From assembly GCA_028282045.1 (NCBI GenBank), contig JANQIS010000038.1:1-45321 (forward strand): 45,321 nt of DNA, in the 5' to 3' direction. This document shows, piece after piece, positions 35,632 through 43,088 of this stretch. The notes beneath the pieces are model-generated. The model made no database searches. It saw only the letters and a list, made by a program, of their open reading frames with translations, and was not told the DNA's origin. Every line of letters begins with the position of its first letter. The stretch's first letter is position 1. The DNA is from Gammaproteobacteria bacterium (GTDB taxonomy: Bacteria; Pseudomonadota; Gammaproteobacteria; Francisellales; CACEW01). The position numbers were made by a program, and so were the translations under genes.

Positions 35632-37980
35632 ACCACTATTGTCACGTAAATTTATATAATAATTGTTTATGTCGTCGCTATTTCTAAATTCATTTGGCTT
35701 CAACACCCAAAGCCTTTTGGTTAGTCGTTTTCTTTTTTCATAAACTTTAACTTCGTGAAGCTTGATGCGTTTGTTCCTTAACATGCGCTCAGCATAGACT
35801 TTACTGAGTTTATGCAGGTCATAATCCTCACCCTGATAGGTGCTATGCAAATAATCCACCACCTCTTGGCCGGTCATTAAAGCCTTTGGTGGGGAGGCCA
35901 CCAGATCATCGATAGCACGCTGTGCATCGTTCTTGTTATCGGCTAACACTTTGCGCAACCCTTCTGTTTTCATAGGGCGTACATAATCAAATCCAGACAC
36001 GTCACGCGATAACAGCTCATGAAATAAAGCTGCTGCAAACTCATCACTTGAGGCCATTGCCTCAACTTGCTTCCCATATTCCTCACTTTTAACTTCAGCA
36101 TCACTGTAGAAAACAAGTAAGCGCCTATCATTCTCAGATAAAGGCAATGCATCAATTTCATTACTTAAAAATATGAAATGTGGGTACACCTGGCGAAACA
36201 CATTGGCTTTGTGCTTGATTTTAGTTTCCATCGCTTCTGCGTTGATGAGCTCTTTTAAACTCTCACTCAGCCCATAGTAATCCTTGCGAGGCAGCTTGAT
36301 CTCTTCGACATAACAGAGCAGGTTATCAAACATAAAATCGTTATATGAATTGCTCTCACCCAATAGATTTCTCGGGTTCACAGAAGAAGTATTGTGGAAT
36401 CCAAATACTCGTCGCAATAACTTGATTAACGAGCTTCTGCCAGTCCCTTGAGTTGGGCTGATGTGCAATACAGCATACTCAGATCGTTTAGCTGGGTTTT
36501 GAAGCTTCCAAGCCACCCAGTCAATAAAACATTTGGCTTCAGCTTCAATAGGGATGAGATTGCTCACATGCTCATAGAAAAATGAGGTGTCAACACCTGT
36601 ATTGGTTGGATGTTCAGGAAAACTAAACTGATTCATCATCAACATACCATCAACATCATTGTAAAGCCTTTCTTCACCTGGCAGATAACCATAATCCACC
36701 GCTGTAATGCGCTTAGGGTGCTCCATCCAAACATCAGCGGGATTGAGCCGGACAACTTTTTCTTTCACTGTGCCTTTGTTATCAACTCTCAAAATAGGAC
36801 TGTTACGCTGCTCACTTTTAAAGGCTTTCAAACTCTTGATGTTCTTGTATCCCACGCATTCAAGGTCAACCACCTCTTCCTTGTTGGCCACATACACATA
36901 GCGCTGTAACATCTTCTCAATCTTACCCTTGGCAGCTTGCTCCTGGCTTAATGAATTCAAAGTGATAACAGTTCTCATCGTCACAGGTTTGCCGTTTACC
37001 GGCACTTCACTGAAACCTTTCCACTTGTAATCAAGCTCCTCATCTTTGTATTTAATACTCCCCGATGCCCACTCATGCCAGATAGCTAAACCTTCATCGG
37101 AACCTTCAAATTGATGGTGCAAAGCTTGGCCCACCTTCAAATACACATCGTAATCATCGGCATTGATGGGCTCTAACAGCACTTTGATCTTATCAACGCT
37201 CATATCAACGGTGCTTGATACGTTCTCAAGTCCACCACGTTTAGCTTTTGATGAGGCACTAATACCAAGCTTAGCGCCTTCTGGCAGTATGGTTTTAACG
37301 TACTCAAACAACTCATCGATGAAATCTTTAGTCAAAACCGGCAGATCATCATGGGGCACGTTCAGTATTGAGTTGCCATCATCTAACCATTGATAAGGTA
37401 AGCCGGTATCCGGGTGCACACCACAAGCCGCCCATTGCTGACCATCGGCTAGAATCTCAACTTTATGCTCAGTGCCTTGTGCGTCGGTAAAGCCAATATA
37501 GCGCTTCTTTAACGGCTTATCTGTCTTAAATGGTATCAACACCTTAGGAACTTGACCGACACGCTTAAGACAGGTAGGATATCTATCAGTGATGAACTCC
37601 ACCAGTTTATTGCTAAGTTCAGTAGAGTGAACATCGATATCGACGGCAGGAGTACTTTTGCCTAAGACGCCAATGCCGTCGTATCCCTTATCTTTAACCC
37701 AAAAGCTGATAGAGCCAACAGACATCTTCATATTATTCCAATCAGGTACTCCAGCAGGGTATTTAGAAGCATGTGGTAACGGTACGATGTTATAGCCGTT
37801 GTTAATGACTGTTTCACCGAATAAGTGTAAGAAGTCTTTATCAATGATCTGTGTGAGTTGCTTAACTCGTTTGGTTGGGATGTTAGTGCCCCATTTTGAT
37901 ACGGCTTGCTTGATGACGCCGAATAAATCAGCTACAGCTAATTGACTTCCTATATTTTCGATTAATTTCTCTTTATTCAT
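35605..37980 (-). CDS. Phage primase-helicase (PrimPol, PriCT, DUF5906-like)
   Basis: 791 residues. The N-terminal primase/polymerase domain has the ASKYPAGVPDWNNM and GIGVLGKSTPAVDIDVHS segments, with likely catalytic acids in DIDVH near residue 115. A PriCT-type helical domain follows (DKIKVLLEPINADDYDVYLKVGQALHHQF). The C-terminal SF3-like helicase, DUF5906 type, carries a P-loop near residue 505 (SPTQGTGRSS, Arg where Lys is usual). FDNLLCYVEEIKLPRKDYYG, IFLSNEIDALPLSENDRR and a C-terminal winged region complete it. It should initiate phage DNA replication. Repeat clusters lie on both sides. Confidence 0.82.
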   Translation of the reverse strand: MNKEKLIENIGSQLAVADLFGVIKQAVSKWGTNIPTKRVKQLTQIIDKDFLHLFGETVINNGYNIVPLPHASKYPAGVPDWNNMKMSVGSISFWVKDKGYDGIGVLGKSTPAVDIDVHSTELSNKLVEFITDRYPTCLKRVGQVPKVLIPFKTDKPLKKRYIGFTDAQGTEHKVEILADGQQWAACGVHPDTGLPYQWLDDGNSILNVPHDDLPVLTKDFIDELFEYVKTILPEGAKLGISASSKAKRGGLENVSSTVDMSVDKIKVLLEPINADDYDVYLKVGQALHHQFEGSDEGLAIWHEWASGSIKYKDEELDYKWKGFSEVPVNGKPVTMRTVITLNSLSQEQAAKGKIEKMLQRYVYVANKEEVVDLECVGYKNIKSLKAFKSEQRNSPILRVDNKGTVKEKVVRLNPADVWMEHPKRITAVDYGYLPGEERLYNDVDGMLMMNQFSFPEHPTNTGVDTSFFYEHVSNLIPIEAEAKCFIDWVAWKLQNPAKRSEYAVLHISPTQGTGRSSLIKLLRRVFGFHNTSSVNPRNLLGESNSYNDFMFDNLLCYVEEIKLPRKDYYGLSESLKELINAEAMETKIKHKANVFRQVYPHFIFLSNEIDALPLSENDRRLLVFYSDAEVKSEEYGKQVEAMASSDEFAAALFHELLSRDVSGFDYVRPMKTEGLRKVLADNKNDAQRAIDDLVASPPKALMTGQEVVDYLHSTYQGEDYDLHKLSKVYAERMLRNKRIKLHEVKVYEKRKRLTKRLWVLKPNEFRNSDDINNYYINLRDNSGVPPTPGQF

Positions 37981-38059
37981 AACAATCTCATAAAATCTAA
38001 CGTTAATTTATAAAAATATTTATAACCTACCAGACGAAACCTAAAAATTAAATTCTGTA

Positions 38060-38180
38060 AAAGTCTACTTTTTCCTGAAAAATTTAAGTTTCAGGTAGAC
38101 TTTCTAGGTAGACCGGTCTACCTATATTTAGCTATTTTTAGATAGACCATCAGGTAGTCTGTCTACCTTTTCAGGTTGAC
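38060..38180. repeat. GGTAGAC inverted-repeat cluster upstream of the primase
   Basis: AGGTAGAC-type units occur in both orientations. AAAGTCTAC, then CCTGAAA, is mirrored as TTTCAGGTAGACTTT (38060-38103). AGGTAGACCGGTCTACCT is a perfect 18-bp palindrome (38106-38123). AGATAGAC lies at 38140, AGGTAG/CTACCT at 38152-38168 and AGGTTGAC at 38173. The units run from the 3' end of the Cro-like gene to near the primase start. They suit an iteron origin or a multi-site operator. Confidence 0.75.
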
Positions 38181-38403
38181 TTTTGTTGTTAATTTGTCCA
38201 ATATTGCTTTTACGACCTGGTATTGCATCCAGTATTTCACCTGGTGTTGTTTCGTAAATTTCCGCTATCTTCTTTAGCGTGTCACAACTGGGGTTTTGTA
38301 TACCCCTTTCTATTCTCCCTAATGACGTGTGATCGATTCCTATCTTTAAAGAAGCTGCAACTAGTGTCATGTTTTTACTTTTACGCATTGATCTCAGATT
38401 CAT
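38128..38403 (-). CDS. Cro/C1-type helix-turn-helix regulator
   Basis: 91 residues. An Xre-family DNA-binding domain fills residues 1-62: RKSKNMTLVAASLKIGIDHTSLGRIERG carries the two helices and turn, followed by CDTLKKIAEIYETTPGEIL. The remaining 30 residues are polar. AAGGAG is present 12 bases upstream of the ATG. It is divergent from the CI-type repressor and reads towards the primase, the position of a Cro-like early regulator. Its last codons lie within the GGTAGAC cluster, so binding there could feed back on its own gene or the primase. Confidence 0.75.
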   Translation of the reverse strand: MNLRSMRKSKNMTLVAASLKIGIDHTSLGRIERGIQNPSCDTLKKIAEIYETTPGEILDAIPGRKSNIGQINNKSQPEKVDRLPDGLSKNS

Positions 38404-38548
38404 AATTTCTGTCTTCTCCTTCGCTAAAGGTGTAAATTCTTATTGTGTGCTATACACAATTATTTTTCAATAGAGTAGTGTGCATTTCACTTGGTGCGCG
38501 GCACAAAAAATATGTATACTGCGCACAAATTAATAATAAGGATGTGTC
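38404..38548. promoter_or_regulatory. Divergent switch region with operators and cI promoter
   Basis: ATTGTGTGCTATACACAAT (38442-38460) is a perfect palindrome with 7-base arms. Related half-sites lie nearby: AGTGTGCAT (38477), GGTGCGC (38493) and GCGCACA (38521). For the rightward repressor gene a promoter fits: TTGGTG at 38491-38496, 18 bases, then TATACT at 38515-38520. AAGGA at 38538-38542 serves as ribosome-binding site. Operators between and over the promoter suit a CI/Cro switch. Confidence 0.65.
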
Positions 38549-39253
38549 ATGAAGCTCGGAGAAGCCGTTAGATTATTGCGAAAATACAGAGGTATGACTT
38601 TGTCAGAAGTAGCCAATTTGATGAGTGACTATGACGCCGGAAATCTTTCTAAGTTTGAAAGAAGCGAACTAGGTATGAAACCTCATAATATAGATGAACT
38701 TGCTCAAACTCTTGGAGTTAATACGTCCACCCTATATGCTATAGCTGAGACAAATGGAAAAATTTTAGAAGAAGCACCTGAAAAACTATTACAAGATTAT
38801 AATGTCGTAACCTTTATGAATAATGCCACGGTAGGCCCAAAACTTACAGGGAAGGTTCCTTTGATATCTTCAGTGCAGGCAGGAAATTGGATGCAAATAA
38901 AAGAAGAAGTTTTGTCTTGTGAGGCTACCGAATGGATACATACGGCAGAAAAAGTAAGTGAGAAAGCTTTTGCGCTAAAAATTCAAGGGGATTCTATGAC
39001 CAATCCTTATAGCAGACATTCTTTACCCGAAGGAGTTTTAATAGTTGTTGACCCTGAAGTGATTCCGGTTAATAGATCAATTGTTGTAGTAAGAAACGAT
39101 GACGATGATTCTGCCCTTGTTAAACAGTTGGTTATTGAGGGGTCTACCAAATATTTAAAACCACTAAATCCTCAATACCCTATAATACAGATGGATGATA
39201 GCTGCATATTAGTAGGTACAGCTATTAACGCCGTTACTGAATTGCCAAGGTGA
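38549..39253 (+). CDS. CI-type self-cleaving phage repressor
   Basis: 234 residues. The N-terminal helix-turn-helix covers residues 1-60 (RGMTLSEVANLMSDYDAGNLSKFERS). The C-terminal part is an S24 peptidase of the LexA/CI fold. The cleavage site is Ala111-Gly112 (VQAGNW), the nucleophile Ser149 in GDSMTNP and the base Lys192 in ALVKQL. All are intact, so RecA-stimulated cleavage and SOS induction of the prophage are expected. AAGGA precedes the ATG. The DUF3800 gene begins seven bases after its stop, so both are probably made in the lysogen. Confidence 0.88.
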   Translation: MKLGEAVRLLRKYRGMTLSEVANLMSDYDAGNLSKFERSELGMKPHNIDELAQTLGVNTSTLYAIAETNGKILEEAPEKLLQDYNVVTFMNNATVGPKLTGKVPLISSVQAGNWMQIKEEVLSCEATEWIHTAEKVSEKAFALKIQGDSMTNPYSRHSLPEGVLIVVDPEVIPVNRSIVVVRNDDDDSALVKQLVIEGSTKYLKPLNPQYPIIQMDDSCILVGTAINAVTELPR

Positions 39254-39260
39254 TCGGTAG

Positions 39261-39956
39261 ATGGAGTTATCAGACGACAATATTGTATACATATTTCTTG
39301 ATGAAGGGGGTAATTTAGATTTTTCCGTAAAAGGAAGTAAATACTTTTCACTTACATGCGTTACCATGCTCAAACCTTTTGACTTGTGTAATAAAATAAT
39401 GAGACATCATTACAGTCTTTTAACCAACGGAGTTTCTGATAAACAAGAAGGGCGGGACCATTTCCATTGCACGTATGATACCGTATCAACACGGAAAGGT
39501 TTGTTTGAAATAATAAAATCTGATAACGGTGTCATTCATATTGATGCGCTCTTAGTTGAGAAAAGAAAAACACATCCGTCATTAAGGAAGGTGACACAGT
39601 TTTATCCTAGGATGTTGGGGTATTTAATTAGACACATATTTTCTCAATTAGATTGTAGAGGAATTATCGCACAGGAAATTATCATTATTACTGATAGGAT
39701 TCCATTGAATAACAAACAACATGCAGTTAAGAAATCTATCAAATTAACATTGGCTGAGATGATTAATTCAGAGATTGAATATAATATTTACCATCATGCG
39801 TCTAAAGCACATTATGGCCTACAAATAGCTGATTATTGCAATTGGGCCATTTTCAGAAAATGGGAACATGGCGATAGTAGTTATAAAAAACATATCGACT
39901 CAAGAATAAAAAGTGAATTCGACATTTTCTACCATGGAAACGGTGTGTATTATTAA
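39261..39956 (+). CDS. DUF3800-family protein in the repressor operon
   Basis: 231 residues. YIFLDEGGNLDFSVKGSKYFSL at the start has the family's DExG acids, and HYGLQIADYCNWAIFRKWEHGD near residue 185 has the family's LQxAD and RKWE-GD end motif. DUF3800 proteins are predicted to have an RNase H-like fold; their activity is not established. It sits seven bases after the repressor stop and before a terminator, so it is likely expressed in the prophage state. That is a position where superinfection-exclusion or other defence genes are often found. Defence is inference from location only. Confidence 0.75.
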   Translation: MELSDDNIVYIFLDEGGNLDFSVKGSKYFSLTCVTMLKPFDLCNKIMRHHYSLLTNGVSDKQEGRDHFHCTYDTVSTRKGLFEIIKSDNGVIHIDALLVEKRKTHPSLRKVTQFYPRMLGYLIRHIFSQLDCRGIIAQEIIIITDRIPLNNKQHAVKKSIKLTLAEMINSEIEYNIYHHASKAHYGLQIADYCNWAIFRKWEHGDSSYKKHIDSRIKSEFDIFYHGNGVYY

Positions 39957-39960
39957 AAAT

Positions 39961-40034
39961 GACCTCCCCACCTACTCCTTACGAAGAAAGCCCAGGGGCT
40001 TTTATCAGCAGGGAGGGACCTTTTCAATTTTTAT
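39961..40034 (+). terminator. Terminator-like hairpins after the DUF3800 gene
   Basis: An inner stem AAAGCC-CAGG-GGCTTT (39987-40002) is nested within CCTCCC (39963-39968) and GGGAGG (40011-40016). Short T-runs follow at 40021-40034. It separates the repressor operon from the next promoter. Confidence 0.6.
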
Positions 40035-40138
40035 AATATCTTCAACTGATCTGTTTTGCAAGAAAAATTAAAAAATTTATAAAATACTTTTCCCTTCAAT
40101 ATGTTATCTGTACATTTTCAAAATACTTAAAATAGTAA

Positions 40139-40199
40139 TTGACACATTATCATGTGATGTGTATTCTACACATATCGCTTAAATGTAAATTTTACACAT
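40139..40199 (+). promoter_or_regulatory. Strong promoter with two palindromic operators
   Basis: TTGACA (40139-40144), 17 bases, then TATTCT (40162-40167) is a near-consensus sigma-70 promoter. ATGTGTATTCTACACAT (40157-40173) is a palindrome covering the -10 box. ATGTAAATTTTACACAT (40183-40199) is a second, imperfect copy 26 bases on. The half-sites resemble those in the switch region, so one phage regulator may bind both. It should drive the rightward replication-type operon. Confidence 0.7.
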
Positions 40200-40246
40200 A
40201 TGGCGAAATTCAGTTACCAATAGGCAAATTGACGAGGAGTCACGCC

Positions 40247-40828
40247 ATGAAGGAATTATCTGAAATTAATTATTTTTTAACTTGGCAGGCAAGCTATTTT
40301 CAAAATGATACTTATTGGAATTATCAAAAGATTTTCGAAAAGTTTCAAGTTCACAGATATAGCGTGTGTGACATTTACGACAAGATAGAGAGCCGTAATA
40401 ACATCCAGAGTGCGTGCCTGTTTTACGGTATACATAACCTTCACAGACAAGGGGTATTCTGTTGTAAAACTTCCCATTATCAATTGTGCATGCACCACAA
40501 TATAGATTTGTTTTTTTATCTTGATAGAAGCCCCAATGGGTCAATTTTAATGGTGACCATATTCCCGCCAACTCTGCAAGGAAAGTTAAAATTTTCATAT
40601 AAAACCAACATATCATTGCCGGTAAAACCTTCAACAGAGAAAAAACGCTTTTTTCTACCTCTTCAACTGTTTTTGGGTCAGGTACTGGCATCGCAAAAGC
40701 TTCAATATGTTGTAGACAAGTTTAATTCTATCAGATTCTCCAAGGGGTTAAAAAGCCTAAGTGTGTTGTGGACAAACAAACTGAGCGACTTTGGGGAATC
40801 TGCTAGTTTTATAGGAGTCACGCCATGA
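40247..40828 (+). CDS. Uncertain ORF in the rightward operon, 193 aa
   Basis: 193 residues from ATG 40247, which has GAGGAG six bases upstream, and ending with an ATGA overlap on the DUF2800 gene. Context and start signals favour it. The sequence is odd, with clusters of His, Phe and Cys (HNLHRQGVFCCKTSHYQLCM, FFYLDRS), as expected if it is the complement of a real gene. A minus-strand ORF at 40266-40691 covers most of it. I recognise no domain. Confidence 0.35.
   Translation: MKELSEINYFLTWQASYFQNDTYWNYQKIFEKFQVHRYSVCDIYDKIESRNNIQSACLFYGIHNLHRQGVFCCKTSHYQLCMHHNIDLFFYLDRSPNGSILMVTIFPPTLQGKLKFSYKTNISLPVKPSTEKKRFFLPLQLFLGQVLASQKLQYVVDKFNSIRFSKGLKSLSVLWTNKLSDFGESASFIGVTP
40266..40691 (-). CDS. 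Alternative minus-strand ORF, possible truncated gene
   Basis: 141 residues from the ATG at 40691. Coding-like sequence extends about 10 codons upstream to a stop without an ATG, so the 5' end may be lost. It contains an amphipathic helix (TVEEVEKSVFSLLKVLPAMI), a hydrophobic segment and a Cys- and Tyr-rich region (YCGACT, CRKCHTRYIC) that could bind a metal. Composition is more natural than that of the opposite frame, but no ribosome-binding site is visible. At most one of the two overlapping ORFs is likely real. Confidence 0.35.
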   Translation of the reverse strand: MPVPDPKTVEEVEKSVFSLLKVLPAMICWFYMKILTFLAELAGIWSPLKLTHWGFYQDKKTNLYCGACTIDNGKFYNRIPLVCEGYVYRKTGTHSGCYYGSLSCRKCHTRYICELETFRKSFDNSNKYHFENSLPAKLKNN

Positions 40829-41943
40829 ACAGATCACATGCTTATCTTTCACCTTCATCAGCTCACCGCTGGATGAACTGCACCAAGTCAGTCCAGTTAT
40901 GCGAAGACTTGCCAGATCAGCCATCAAAGCATGCACAGCGCGGCGTCTATTTACATGATGTCGCTCACAAACTGCTGACCGAACAACCAGTTAATCCTGA
41001 TCTTGATATTGATGAACAAGAAGCTGTAATGAGTTACGTAACGTACTGCTCAAGTTTGCCAGGCAATACTTTATATGAAGAGAAAATAGATTTTTCAAAG
41101 ATTGTCCCTGACGGGTTTGGTAATGCTGATTGCATCAATGTAGACGGTGATACCTTAACTGTTGTCGATTTGAAAACCGGCAGAGGTGTCAAGGTTTATG
41201 CACAAGATAATGAGCAACTGATGCTCTACGCCATCGGTGCGTTAGACACTTTATATATAGACCAGAAATGCCCTATCAAACGTATCAAGCTAGTGGTACA
41301 CCAAAACATAATCGATCATGTTGATGAGTGGGTCTTATCAGTTCATCAGTTAGATGATTTTGGCTTTCAAGCCAATATTAAAGCGTTAGAAGCATTGGAC
41401 CTTGAGATTGCTAGTTTCGCACCGAGTACTGATACCTGCCGATTTTGTAAAGCTCAAGGCATCTGCAAAGCCTATCAAGATTTTGTCTTTGATGATGTCG
41501 TTAAACAATTTGTTGATGTTAGTGCTCAACCGGTTGTTGATGCTGACAAGTTATCTAATGATGACATTGCAGCGTTACTGCCAAAACTTGATGAATTGGA
41601 CTCATGGAGTAAGTCCGTGCGATCAGTTGCCAAGGAAAAACTTGATATTGGTGAGGAAATAAAAGGATTTAAGCTCGTTCAAGGAAGAGCGAGCCGCCGA
41701 TGGATTGATGAAGTTGACGCTATTGAGACCATTATCGACAGGGGCTTACTAGGTCAAGGTGAAGTCTACACCAAAAAGGCCATCTCGCCGGCACAAGCAC
41801 AGAAGATTTTAAAAAAGAACTATCCACTTATTGAGGATTTAGTTGAGAAGTCGCATGGGCCATCACGTGTTGCCCCTGAAACTTCCAGCATCCAAGAAAC
41901 CCAAACCATTATCGATCAATTCAAACCTGTTAGCGCAGCCTAA
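40825..41943 (+). CDS. DUF2800 PD-(D/E)XK-type phage nuclease
   Basis: 372 residues. It begins with HAYLSPSSAHRWMNCTKSVQ, the start typical of DUF2800. The nuclease core has TVVDLKTGRGVKVYAQDNEQLMLYAIGAL near residue 110: the D-x-K and the QxxxY motifs of the RecB/Cas4 superfamily. A cysteine cluster (CRFCKAQGICKAY, residues about 206-218) suits an iron-sulfur site as in Cas4 and AddB. The C-terminal half is helical. AGGAG is seven bases upstream of the ATG. With the next gene it forms a replication or recombination module found in other phages. Confidence 0.8.
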   Translation: MNRSHAYLSPSSAHRWMNCTKSVQLCEDLPDQPSKHAQRGVYLHDVAHKLLTEQPVNPDLDIDEQEAVMSYVTYCSSLPGNTLYEEKIDFSKIVPDGFGNADCINVDGDTLTVVDLKTGRGVKVYAQDNEQLMLYAIGALDTLYIDQKCPIKRIKLVVHQNIIDHVDEWVLSVHQLDDFGFQANIKALEALDLEIASFAPSTDTCRFCKAQGICKAYQDFVFDDVVKQFVDVSAQPVVDADKLSNDDIAALLPKLDELDSWSKSVRSVAKEKLDIGEEIKGFKLVQGRASRRWIDEVDAIETIIDRGLLGQGEVYTKKAISPAQAQKILKKNYPLIEDLVEKSHGPSRVAPETSSIQETQTIIDQFKPVSAA

Positions 41944-41968
41944 CGCAACAAATAAAGGAGAAAACCCC

Positions 41969-42523
41969 ATGAGCAAAGAAACCTACTTAGAATCAATCCA
42001 TTTAACCAATGTGCGCATTAGCTTTCCGAGCTTATTGCGCCCAAAACGTATGGATGAGAAGTCTGACCCAAAATACGGTGCGACTTTTATACTGGATTAT
42101 GAAACGCATGCTGATGTAATCAAGCAAATTGAAAATCAGATAAAGCACATCTCTGAAGAACGTTTTAAACGTGTATTGCCACAAGAAAAGTGGTGTTTAA
42201 AAGAACGCGACCGTCCTGAATACGAAGGTTGTATCACACTTAGTACTACCAGTCTTAAAAGACCTGCTGTTATGAAGGCTGATTGCTCCAAAGTTGAGAG
42301 TGAAGAGGACAACCCAATTTATGCCGGTTGTTATGTCAACGCCATGATTCAACTTGGATCATATAACGTTCCTACTAACAAAGGTATTAGAGCCGAATTG
42401 CAAGGCGTTCAGTTCTATGCCCATGGTGAGCCATTCGCCGGCGGCATGACTGAAGACGAAGTAATGGAGCAATTCACCCCTGTAGCCAATGCTGACGATC
42501 AAGCATTTATGCAGGCCAGCTAG
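41969..42523 (+). CDS. DUF2815 phage single-strand DNA-binding protein
   Basis: 184 residues from ATG 41969, with AAAGGAG upstream; longer in-frame starts overlap the previous gene and lack support. The DUF2815 signatures are present: IHLTNVRISFPSLLRP, KYGATFILDYETH, an ERP-type loop and GCYVNAMIQLGSYNVPTNKGIRAELQGVQFYAHGEPF. This family is thought to be an OB-fold, T7 gp2.5-like binding protein. It follows the DUF2800 nuclease at 25 bases, so they are almost certainly co-expressed. Confidence 0.8.
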   Translation: MSKETYLESIHLTNVRISFPSLLRPKRMDEKSDPKYGATFILDYETHADVIKQIENQIKHISEERFKRVLPQEKWCLKERDRPEYEGCITLSTTSLKRPAVMKADCSKVESEEDNPIYAGCYVNAMIQLGSYNVPTNKGIRAELQGVQFYAHGEPFAGGMTEDEVMEQFTPVANADDQAFMQAS

Positions 42524-42533
42524 GAGAACAGAC

Positions 42534-42824
42534 ATGTTAAACCGCTGTAGAGTATCAGAAGACGAATTAGCTTATGAGCTATCTCAAGTGATTGGCGGTA
42601 TGGACATGGAAGTTCTAACCGATAAGGAAAAATTGTATAGGGCATGCTACGAGAACAAAGATAAAGCGTATGACATACAAGATCATATGCTTGGGTTTAA
42701 TGGATTAAAACTCGACGATTTACGAGCTTTGATGCTCTCAAACAATGACTTTGAACTGTTAAAGCATGCACGAATACTCAAGGACAGATTAAACCGATTG
42801 GCATTTGATGTCATCGACAATTAG
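42534..42824 (+). CDS. Small helical phage protein, 96 aa
   Basis: 96 residues from ATG 42534, eleven bases after the DUF2815 stop, with TAGGAG upstream. It is acidic and fully helical (RVSEDELAYELSQVIGGMDMEV, DIQDHMLGFNGLKLDDLRALML, HARILKDRLNRLAFDVI). I recognise no family. It is the last gene of the rightward operon and may assist the replication proteins. Confidence 0.6.
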   Translation: MLNRCRVSEDELAYELSQVIGGMDMEVLTDKEKLYRACYENKDKAYDIQDHMLGFNGLKLDDLRALMLSNNDFELLKHARILKDRLNRLAFDVIDN

Positions 42825-42832
42825 CCAAGGAT

Positions 42833-42870
42833 GATAGGTGTCTTTATCTCCTCTCCCATTGCCACCTATC
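42833..42870 (+). terminator. Inverted repeat after the DUF2800 operon
   Basis: GATAGGTG (42833-42840) pairs with CACCTATC (42863-42870) around 22 bases. No T-run follows directly, so it may be a 3' stabilising hairpin. A better terminator lies about 100 bases on. Confidence 0.45.
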
Positions 42871-42971
42871 AATCATCAAGCCTGACCCACTTGAAGGCTA
42901 CCAACGGGTCGTTTTTTAAAGATTTTTAGCCACATTGGCGTTGATATTTAACAATTTGGAACGGGCTTTAT

Positions 42972-43011
42972 ACCACCTCATGCCTTATGAGGGTGTGAGG
43001 TGGTGGTTTTT
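42972..43011 (+). terminator. Rho-independent terminator
   Basis: ACCACCTCA (42972-42980) pairs with TGAGGTGGT (42996-43004), loop of 15, and is followed by GG and TTTTT. It ends the rightward operon before the convergent proline-rich gene. The rest of 42825-43088 has no gene I can support. Confidence 0.65.
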
Positions 43012-43088
43012 AGTGTGCTCTTTGTAGTTATTATGGCCTGAAAAGACCTATTAATTCAGAACATCCATTAATGACAACTGCATTTTTT

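Larger units (their letters stand above)
40235..40829. repeat. 17-bp direct repeats flanking a 578-base interval
   Basis: AGGAGTCACGCCATGAA is present exactly at 40235-40251 and at 40813-40829. Both copies supply a ribosome-binding site and an ATG. The interval may be an insertion that duplicated or exploited the leader of the DUF2800 gene. Confidence 0.8.
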
